NCBI GenBank assembly: GCA_003427395.1
Contig: BFEA01001041.1
Location: 143,036 to 170,237, forward strand
Direction of reading: 5' to 3'
From: Chara braunii
Lineage: Eukaryota > Streptophyta > Charophyceae > Charales > Characeae
Length of the DNA stretch: 27,202 nucleotides
The notes under the pieces were generated by a model. That model was not told the DNA's origin. It saw only the letters and a list, made by a program, of their open reading frames with translations, and did no database searches. A program made the position numbers and the translations under genes. Shown one piece after another: positions 26,456 to 27,202 of this stretch; positions within the stretch are counted from its first letter, which is position 1; every line of letters starts with the position of its first letter.

Positions 26456-26645
26456 CCTCTCCCCAGGTGCTAGTGGTGTCTGCTCTTATCAGCACCACTA
26501 ACACTGGCGGGGGATTTTTGCTGGAAAAAAAAAAAGCAAAAAAAAGAGATTGCAACTACTGTGTGTGTCCAGAACCTGGCCTCTACAACAGCCTGGCCCT
26601 GCTGCCTGGGCTTTATGGAAAAAACAAAGACAAAAGAAAAAAAAG

Positions 26646-26775
26646 GAGTACTACATGATAAATGAAAGGGGGGAAGGACTTTGGAGTACACCCTGGTTTA
26701 TGGGAAAAAAGGGAGTACTACATGATAAATGAAAGGGGGGAAGGACTTTGGAGTACACCCTGGTTTATGGGAAAA
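26646..26775 (+). repeat. 65-bp tandem duplication
   Basis: Two units beginning GGAGTACTACATGATAAATG start at 26646 and 26711 and are identical or nearly so. The second runs directly into the MITE at 26778. Confidence 0.95.
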
Positions 26776-26777
26776 AA

Positions 26778-27157
26778 GGGATAATTTGTTAAATACCCCC
26801 ATAAGTTGAGATATATGCCAAAATGCTCCTGAAAGATGTGCGTAGAGCGGAATGGCGGAAATCATTGTGTTATGCCCATGTCAGACCCATGTGCAAATTT
26901 GCAATCTGGACCTCCCCGTTTGGGCCTTGGCCTTTTGCAGTTGCCCCTAGGAAAAGTTAGCAAGTACTGGGGCATTTTGCAAAGCTGGACGATACCCAGC
27001 AGGGGTGTATTGCAAAGACGGCGGTCCAACTGATGCCAGCTGAGGGGTATTTCACAACATTCTTTTTTTGTCAGAGGGGCATTCTGCTCTACCCACATCT
27101 GTCAGGGCATTTGGCATATATCTCTCAACTTATGAGGGTATTTTGCAAATTATCCCC
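26778..27157. mobile_element. MITE of about 380 bp with long terminal inverted repeats
   Basis: The left end GGGATAATTTGTTAAATACC then CCCATAAGTTGAGATATATG is mirrored at the right end (complement GGGGATAATTTGCAAAATAC then CCTCATAAGTTGAGA). The arms are about 45 bp. The interior is made of repeated GGGGCATTTTGCAAA-like words (26970, 27003, 27045, 27075, 27106, 27136), so the whole element looks like an expansion of one motif. No coding capacity. Confidence 0.75.
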
Positions 27158-27202
27158 AAAAGAAATTATAATAAAATTCCAAGTGAACATACTTTTTTTT
27201 TC

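Overview
This window looks like a repeat-dominated stretch of nuclear DNA from a eukaryote. The signs are homopolymer and microsatellite tracts, spliceosomal U6 snRNA copies, tRNA-derived SINE-like units, many short terminal-inverted-repeat elements (MITEs) and almost no long open frames. The one convincing protein gene encodes a trihelix/Myb-SANT-like protein. It resembles, from memory, the large Myb-like families of the charophyte alga Chara braunii. I therefore favour a streptophyte alga, but that is inference. Assembly quality is imperfect: there is a 36-base N gap at 11934-11969 and scattered Ns near 18210-18275, 20365 and 20418.

Layout. 1-2170: old interspersed repeats, including two copies of one family, the second carrying a 105-bp palindromic insert. 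2440-3370: MITE-like units, a 35-bp tandem repeat and a 25-base G run. 3720-4730: a cluster of short elements whose D copy carries a hammerhead-ribozyme-like core; two copies sit head to head as a large hairpin. 5140-5625: a tRNA-like unit, a full-length retrotransposed U6 copy with an A-rich tail and target-site duplication, and a hAT-like MITE. 7200-8020: another tRNA-like unit, a perfect hairpin and a second, decayed U6 copy. 9050-9470 and 12296-12454: three copies of one MITE family. 10680-11660: a diverged tandem array containing more members of the palindromic family. 13690-14670: more inverted-repeat elements. 14800-16690: two copies of a tRNA-headed SINE-like family, a 64-bp tRNA-like insert with a long target-site duplication, and two minisatellite arrays. 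17450-18330: simple repeats.

19780-24300 is the only part with protein-coding character. A plus-strand frame with one in-frame stop (20281-20868) and a minus-strand frame with an IDCTE motif (21851-22390) may be remnants of PIF/Harbinger-type transposases. The intact 509-codon Myb-like gene follows on the minus strand (24281-22752). PIF/Harbinger elements commonly encode a transposase plus a Myb-like DNA-binding partner, so this gene may be transposon-derived. 24300-26640 has no recognisable gene. The end (26646-27157) holds a 65-bp duplication and a MITE of about 380 bp with long terminal inverted repeats.

Most open frames in the window come from simple repeats or are antisense shadows. I saw no rRNA genes, CRISPR array or bacterial operon structure.
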